From contig NZ_FXSZ01000004.1 of NCBI RefSeq assembly GCF_900182575.1, forward strand, positions 62,001-126,000: a DNA stretch of 64,000 nucleotides. The letters are read 5' to 3'. The notes beneath the pieces are model-generated. The model was not told the origin of the DNA and did no database searches. It worked only from the letters and a program-made list of their open reading frames with translations. A program made the translations under genes and the position numbers. The DNA is from Solitalea koreensis. Lineage in GTDB: Bacteria; Bacteroidota; Bacteroidia; Sphingobacteriales; Sphingobacteriaceae. Shown one piece after another: positions 59,880 through 64,000 of this stretch; position 1 is the first letter of the stretch, and each line of letters opens with the position of its first letter.

Positions 59880-61022
59880 CTACTTATTCAAATAATTCTT
59901 CCTTAATTCATCAACTGTAGGCAAGTTATTGTAATGCCATTTATTGATAACCACCCCGTTTTTAAGCAGTATTAGTCCCGGGTTTGCACGCACCATTGAT
60001 TTTAACGGCACTGCATCAGCAAAGTAAAACTCATAATAAGCATTTACTTCATGACGAAACGTTTCGGCATCCAACGGAGAAGTCGAGGTAAGTCCAATCG
60101 TACGGATTTTATACTCTTCTCCCAATAATGTGATTTTATTCAGTTGCTCCTGAACTTTTTTGTTGGTTTTAGGCAGATCATTCTCAACAATCCAAAAACT
60201 GTAATCAGGGTTTTCAAGCAGCGTACTCGTTACATCGTTTCCATCACTATCGTTAATTTTTAAATCACGTATAGGAGGAGTATATCCTTTTTTTACCAAC
60301 ACGGGGTCAGATGCTTTTACGTATTCCCAATCAGGGTTTTCATAAATTTTGGTAGCGATATATGCTTTATCATCGATTTCTTTCAACTCGCCAGTTTTCT
60401 TGTTTTTAAGCGTGTAAACCACTTTGAACACGTCAGGCTGCGCTCCGGCAGGCACTTTCATCAATGAGGGAAGGTTATTGCCGATTTTATACGGAAGGAA
60501 ATCAATGAAAGGTAGATTACGGTAAGCATAAATACCGGTTCCGAAACCAAGAAGGCAAGCTGCGATGATGACCACAATTGAACCTTTATCTCCGAAAACA
60601 GATTTGATTTTATCCTGATTAAAAAAGATAACCAAAATCAAAATCAACAAGATCAAATCTTTGCTGAAAGATTGCCATGGTGTAAGCGGAATTGCATCTC
60701 CAAAACATCCGCATGTTTTTACCACATCAAAGTAAGCCGAATAGAAGGTTAGGAAGCTGAAGAAAATGATCAGCAATAATAATCCCCATGAAACCAGTTT
60801 GGTTTTGGCTCCAAAAAGAATGGCGATACCTAAAATCACTTCCAGCGCGCATAAAATAATGGCGATAGCAACTGAAAATGAATTAAAGAAATTGATATGA
60901 AATACTTCAAAATACTCTTCGAGCTTGTAAGAAAAACCCAATGGGTCGTTTAGTTTAATTAATCCCGAAAAGATGAAAAGTAAACCGACTAAAATCCGGC
61001 AAATGGTAGTAATGTGTTTCAT
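59880..61022 (-). CDS. BT_3928-family DoxX-like membrane protein
   Basis: A 380-residue protein. The first ~150 residues have four DoxX-type helices (RILVGLLFIFSGLIKLNDP, LCALEVILGIAILFGA, and a CGCFGDAIPLTPWQSFSKD loop, as in MauE/DoxX), followed by another helix and a ~190-residue soluble, thioredoxin-like C-terminal domain (ANPGLILLKNGVVINKWHYNNLPT). This layout is that of the BT_3928 family, conserved in Bacteroidota and of unknown role, maybe in redox or thiol chemistry of the periplasm. ATG 61022 is preferred over 61061, which would translate a repeat-rich gap. Confidence 0.85.
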   Translation of the reverse strand: MKHITTICRILVGLLFIFSGLIKLNDPLGFSYKLEEYFEVFHINFFNSFSVAIAIILCALEVILGIAILFGAKTKLVSWGLLLLIIFFSFLTFYSAYFDVVKTCGCFGDAIPLTPWQSFSKDLILLILILVIFFNQDKIKSVFGDKGSIVVIIAACLLGFGTGIYAYRNLPFIDFLPYKIGNNLPSLMKVPAGAQPDVFKVVYTLKNKKTGELKEIDDKAYIATKIYENPDWEYVKASDPVLVKKGYTPPIRDLKINDSDGNDVTSTLLENPDYSFWIVENDLPKTNKKVQEQLNKITLLGEEYKIRTIGLTSTSPLDAETFRHEVNAYYEFYFADAVPLKSMVRANPGLILLKNGVVINKWHYNNLPTVDELRKNYLNK

Positions 61023-61040
61023 GTTTTTGTGGTAAAAAAT

Positions 61041-61125
61041 TGCCCATAGTTTATAGGCCATGGTTCATAGATAAAATAGAGGTTAAATAATCTATGGACT
61101 ATTGACCATCGACTACGGCCTTTTT
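61041..61125. repeat. Intergenic CCATGG/TCTATGG word repeat
   Basis: Words GGCCATGG, TCTATGG, ACTATTGACC and CGACTACGG recur, sharing vocabulary with 12677-12736 and 62630-62731. It lies in the gap between the BT_3928 and DUF1599 genes. Confidence 0.5.
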
Positions 61126-61129
61126 TGAT

Positions 61130-61678
61130 CTAACTATTAGCAATGCCTATTTTTATCATCGCGAAAACTGAATAATTGATAATATCCTGATAATTGGCTT
61201 TTACACCCTCAGAAACCAGCGTTTGGCCCTTATTGTCTTCAATTTGTTTAACACGGAGTAATTTCATCAGGATCAAATCAGTAAGAGAGCTTACTCGCAT
61301 ATCACGCCACGCTTCTCCGTAATCATGGTTTTTGTCTTCCATTAAGTTGCGGGTTTCGTTTATGTTCAGGTCATAAAGAGCACTCACCTTTTCTGCCTCG
61401 ATTTCCATTTCGTCGGTATCGTTCATGTTCAGCTGAATCATCGCGATAACACAATAGTTAATAATACCGATGTACTCCGGAACAATACCTTCGTCTACTT
61501 TGCTCACTTTTTTTTCTTCAAGGGTACGAATGCGCTGAGCCTTGATGAAAATTTGGTCAGTTATTGATTCAGGGCGAAGAATGCGCCATGCGGTACCGTA
61601 GTCACGGGTTTTTTTCATGAACAATTCTTTGCAGGTTTTTATTACCGAATTGTATTGAGTAGCTGTAGTAGTTTGCAA
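61130..61678 (-). CDS. DUF1599 protein with two tandem domains
   Basis: A 182-residue soluble protein made of two clear copies of the same ~65-residue unit. Copy 1 starts with LFMKKTRDYGTAWRILRPES and ends with IINYCVIAMIQL; copy 2 starts with LMEDKNHDYGEAWRDMRVSS and ends with IINYSVFAMIKI. The shared core is D-Y-G-x-A-W-R-x-(L/M)-R, then I/L-T-D-x-I-x-x-K. This matches DUF1599, found in Bacteroidota and phages with nucleotide-related proposals. Adjacent to folP (opposite strand), consistent with its usual genomic context, but no function is proven. Confidence 0.85.
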   Translation of the reverse strand: MQTTTATQYNSVIKTCKELFMKKTRDYGTAWRILRPESITDQIFIKAQRIRTLEEKKVSKVDEGIVPEYIGIINYCVIAMIQLNMNDTDEMEIEAEKVSALYDLNINETRNLMEDKNHDYGEAWRDMRVSSLTDLILMKLLRVKQIEDNKGQTLVSEGVKANYQDIINYSVFAMIKIGIANS

Positions 61679-61773
61679 TTTCTTTGAAATAAATCGTTTT
61701 AAAGGTACAACAGAAACCGGTATCTTAAATTTTAGTAGTTTTAAAACCTTTAATACGTTGGGTTTTTATTGTG

Positions 61774-62625
61774 ATGCACAAAAATACATTTTTTTCGAAG
61801 AGAGCAACTATAAACTGTGGAGGGCATTTGCTCGATTTGAGTACGCCAAAAATCATGGGCATTCTGAACATAACTCCCGATTCTTTCTTTGATGGAGGCC
61901 GTTATTTAGATGAACAGGCGATAGTTGAACAGAGTGGCAAAATGCTAGACGATGGGGCCTCTATCATTGATGTGGGCGCCTATTCTTCTCGCCCGAATGC
62001 CATTGATATTTCTGCTAAAGAAGAAATTGACCGTTTGCTGCCGGCTTTAACACTCATTAAGGAAAATTACCCTAACGCTATTATTTCAGTCGATACCTTT
62101 CGTTCGGAAGTAGCGGAAGCTGGAATTAAAGCCGGAGGGCATATTATTAACGATATTTCAGCAGGAGAACTGGACGGTAAAATGTTTGAAACTGTGTCTC
62201 GTTTGCAAGTGCCTTACATATTGATGCACATGCGTGGTACTCCGCAAACGATGCAGCAACTCACCGATTACAATGATTTAATGCGTGAGGTTGTAAAATA
62301 CTTCGTGGATAAGGTAACCAGACTTAAAAAGCTTGGAGTGCATGATTTAATACTCGATCCGGGTTTTGGTTTCGCGAAAAACATCGATCAAAATTATGAG
62401 TTGTTAAAACACATGGATGAAGTCAAAATTTTTGATTTACCTCTTCTTGCCGGACTTTCGCGAAAGTCGATGATTTGGAAGTTGCTGGAAAGCAAACCAG
62501 AAGAAGCTCTTAACGGAACATCGGTACTTAATACTATTGCTTTGCAAAAGGGGGCTGCTATTCTTCGGGTTCATGATGTGAAAGAGGCTGCTGAAGTGTT
62601 GAAGATTTGGATGAAAGTAGGTTGA
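61774..62625 (+). CDS. folP: Dihydropteroate synthase
   Basis: A 283-residue TIM-barrel enzyme that joins p-aminobenzoate to the pterin in folate synthesis; target of sulfonamides. KIMGILNITPDSFFDGGRY contains the pterin/phosphate loop (NxTPDSFxDGG), DVGAYSSRP, SVDTFRSEVAEA, ILMHMRGTPQTM and LILDPGFGFAKN follow, and LSRKSMIWKLL near the C-terminus completes the site. ATG 61774 is used; an overlapping GTG at 61771 is possible. It is followed by cdaA, as in most Bacteroidota. Confidence 0.96.
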   Translation: MHKNTFFSKRATINCGGHLLDLSTPKIMGILNITPDSFFDGGRYLDEQAIVEQSGKMLDDGASIIDVGAYSSRPNAIDISAKEEIDRLLPALTLIKENYPNAIISVDTFRSEVAEAGIKAGGHIINDISAGELDGKMFETVSRLQVPYILMHMRGTPQTMQQLTDYNDLMREVVKYFVDKVTRLKKLGVHDLILDPGFGFAKNIDQNYELLKHMDEVKIFDLPLLAGLSRKSMIWKLLESKPEEALNGTSVLNTIALQKGAAILRVHDVKEAAEVLKIWMKVG

Positions 62626-62629
62626 AAAT

Positions 62630-62731
62630 GAGCTTATAGTCCATGGTAGACGGTCCATAGTTGTATAAATTAAGTGTTTCAATCAGTCATACTCTGTGAA
62701 TCATGGACTATCTATGGTCAATTTTCTATCA
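62630..62731. repeat. Intergenic CCATGG/GTCCATAG word repeat
   Basis: The folP-cdaA gap contains GTCCATGG, GTCCATAG, TCATGGACTATC and CTATGGTC, repeated in both orientations, with the same vocabulary as at 12677-12736. Confidence 0.55.
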
Positions 62732-62756
62732 GTTATAAAAAATATATATTAGTAGC

Positions 62757-63551
62757 ATGGACTCATTCCAAGTACTTTTTTCAAATTTTGGCATTTTCGA
62801 CGTAGTTGATATTATATTGGTTGCCATACTGATTTATCTTTTCTATAGTTTACTCAGAGGCACCATCGCCGTTAATATATTAATCGGTTATTTGTTTGTC
62901 TATCTTTTTTACCTGTTGGTAAAGTCATTACAGATGAAATTGTTAACTGCGTTTCTGAATGGTTTTTTCCAGGTAGGAGTTATTGCACTGGTAATCGTTT
63001 TTCAGCCTGAGATTCGTAAATTCTTACTGATGATTGGCAAGAATTTCAAACTCTATCGTAATCAATATTGGTTTAAATTTTTTGTTAGAAACGAAGCTCA
63101 AAAAGAGATTCGCTATTCCAAGCTACGACCGGTTTTAGATGCTTGTAAAAGCATGCAGGAAACCCGCACCGGTGCATTAATTATTTTCGCCAGAAGTTAT
63201 GAAGATGAAAATTTTTATAAGAATGGCGAAGAGATGAGGGCTGTTATATCCAAACGCTTGTTAGAAACCATCTTTAGTAAAAACAGTCCTTTGCATGATG
63301 GGGCCGTAATTATAGCCGAAAATCGGGTCATGGCTGCTGGCTGTATTTTACCACTAGCCGAAAATCACGAACTGCCATTATACATGGGTTTGCGCCATCG
63401 GGCGGCAGTGGGTATCTCTGAAGTTGCTGATGTTGCAGCTCTTGTTGTTTCGGAAGAAACCGGAAATATTGCTTACGCGCGACAAGGAAAAATCAAGACG
63501 AATCTTGACATGTCTGAACTAGAAAAAAACCTGCGTAAAGATTGGATCTAA
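62757..63551 (+). CDS. cdaA: Diadenylate cyclase CdaA
   Basis: A 264-residue membrane-bound enzyme that makes the messenger c-di-AMP from two ATP. Three N-terminal helices (about 12-85) are followed by the DisA_N domain with FSKNSPLHDGAVII (DGA motif) and GLRHRAAVGISE (RHR motif), and VVSEETGNIAYARQGKI near the end. Length is standard for CdaA. It follows folP by 130 bp and probably shares the locus but not necessarily the transcript. The DHH protein at 41.5 kb may degrade pApA in the same pathway. Confidence 0.95.
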   Translation: MDSFQVLFSNFGIFDVVDIILVAILIYLFYSLLRGTIAVNILIGYLFVYLFYLLVKSLQMKLLTAFLNGFFQVGVIALVIVFQPEIRKFLLMIGKNFKLYRNQYWFKFFVRNEAQKEIRYSKLRPVLDACKSMQETRTGALIIFARSYEDENFYKNGEEMRAVISKRLLETIFSKNSPLHDGAVIIAENRVMAAGCILPLAENHELPLYMGLRHRAAVGISEVADVAALVVSEETGNIAYARQGKIKTNLDMSELEKNLRKDWI

Positions 63552-63753
63552 GGCGGAGTATAATTTGTACACATTCAGGTTGTTAGGTGTATGTTTTAAA
63601 AGAAAATGGTGTGCCATCGTCCTTTTCTTTTAAGATCTGGTCATTACTTTTTATTCTAATTCTTTATTCGTGGTTATATTTCTATACATTGCATTATAAC
63701 ATGGTTGATATTGGCATAATTTTCTCGATGCAGTAGGTCTAAGTCAGCTCTCT

Positions 63754-64000
63754 ATGAAAATACTCGGAATATCTGCCTTCTATCATGATTCGGCAGCTGC
63801 AATTATCGATGATTCTGAAATTCTTGCAGTTGCTCAAGAAGAGCGCTTTACTCGTGTGAAACATGATCCTTCTTTCCCGCATAATGCTGTAAAATACTGC
63901 CTTGACTATGCAGGTGTTTCTATCGATGATCTTGACGCGGTTGTATTTTACGATAAACCCTTATTGAAGTTTGAGCGATTGCTCGAAACCTATTATGGGA
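63754..64000 (+). CDS. Carbamoyltransferase (NodU/CmcH-type), 5' part only
   Basis: An ATG at 63754 opens a frame that runs off the window after 82 residues. MKILGISAFYHDSAAAII is the N-terminal signature of the NodU/CmcH O-carbamoyltransferase family (ASKHA-like fold; HDSAAA binds the nucleotide), followed by AVAQEERFTRVKHDPSFP. Full members are about 570-620 residues and transfer a carbamoyl group from carbamoyl phosphate to a sugar or antibiotic-like hydroxyl. Role and substrate cannot be told from this part. The 202 bp upstream show nothing more. Confidence 0.85.
   Translation, partial: MKILGISAFYHDSAAAIIDDSEILAVAQEERFTRVKHDPSFPHNAVKYCLDYAGVSIDDLDAVVFYDKPLLKFERLLETYYG

Noticed and set aside
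61023..61061. Upstream start of the BT_3928 gene
   Set aside because: The extra residues come from the intergenic word repeat and lie before the first DoxX helix.
1..64000. tRNA, rRNA or tmRNA genes
   Set aside because: No cloverleaf-like or rRNA-like sequence was recognised on either strand by eye; a covariance-model scan could still find one.

Overview
The window is a chromosomal segment of a low-GC Bacteroidota, most likely a member of the Sphingobacteriia (Pedobacter/Solitalea-type). The signs are TAnnTTTG promoter -7 boxes instead of a sigma-70 -10 box, almost no Shine-Dalgarno sequences, an OmpA protein with calcium-type linker repeats, and phylum-typical families (BT_3928, DUF1599, GH3, DUF6728-like small protein, paired FKBP lipoproteins). 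I saw no rRNA or tRNA gene, no prophage and no CRISPR array.

Layout. 0-1 kb: a decayed IS982-family element with terminal inverted repeats and a 6-bp target duplication, inserted exactly at the stop codon of a glycosyltransferase gene. 1-6 kb: envelope glycan genes (GT2, MsbA-like ABC exporter, divergent GT4) and the MeaB GTPase. 6-14 kb: major OmpA porin, a small membrane protein, RidA, an EamA transporter, RecG, a secreted M28 peptidase and an MFS exporter. 14.3-17 kb: an accessory island with a hypothetical gene, a ~300-bp array of degenerate 21-22 bp repeats, and a P-loop kinase-like gene held between two structured palindromes and a ~135-bp direct repeat. This is the most unusual part of the window. 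17-21 kb: outer-membrane barrel protein, SYLF lipid-binding protein, two small genes and a second ABC exporter. 21-25.3 kb: a reduced-sulfur operon on the minus strand (TauE/SafE, TPMT-like thiol methyltransferase, MBL-rhodanese protein and two TsuA/YeeE half-transporters). 25.4-28 kb: an aminotransferase and a histidine-phosphatase lipoprotein.

28-32.4 kb is the conserved translation cluster rplM-rpsI-rpsB-tsf-pyrH-frr. 32.6-48.9 kb is housekeeping: RsmI-like methyltransferase, trpC, hflX, rlmD, a PRTase, pepT, ndk, an FKBP-DHH-FKBP trio, tatD, ansA, a polyprenyl synthase, a TerC protein and rocD. 49-58.9 kb holds an orphan DppB-type permease, aroK, recQ, GH3, lptB, recJ, pheS and a TetR regulator. 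58.9-59.5 kb holds a promoter-terminator pair with no ORF (candidate small RNA) and a sulfatase gene remnant. 59.5-64 kb: SMR exporter, BT_3928 protein, duplicated-domain DUF1599 protein, folP, cdaA and the 5' end of a carbamoyltransferase gene that runs off the window.

Most genes are core metabolism in short operons closed by clear intrinsic terminators. Several intergenic gaps carry locus-specific, degenerate short-word or palindromic repeats. Functions are read from sequence motifs and family knowledge; no database search was possible.
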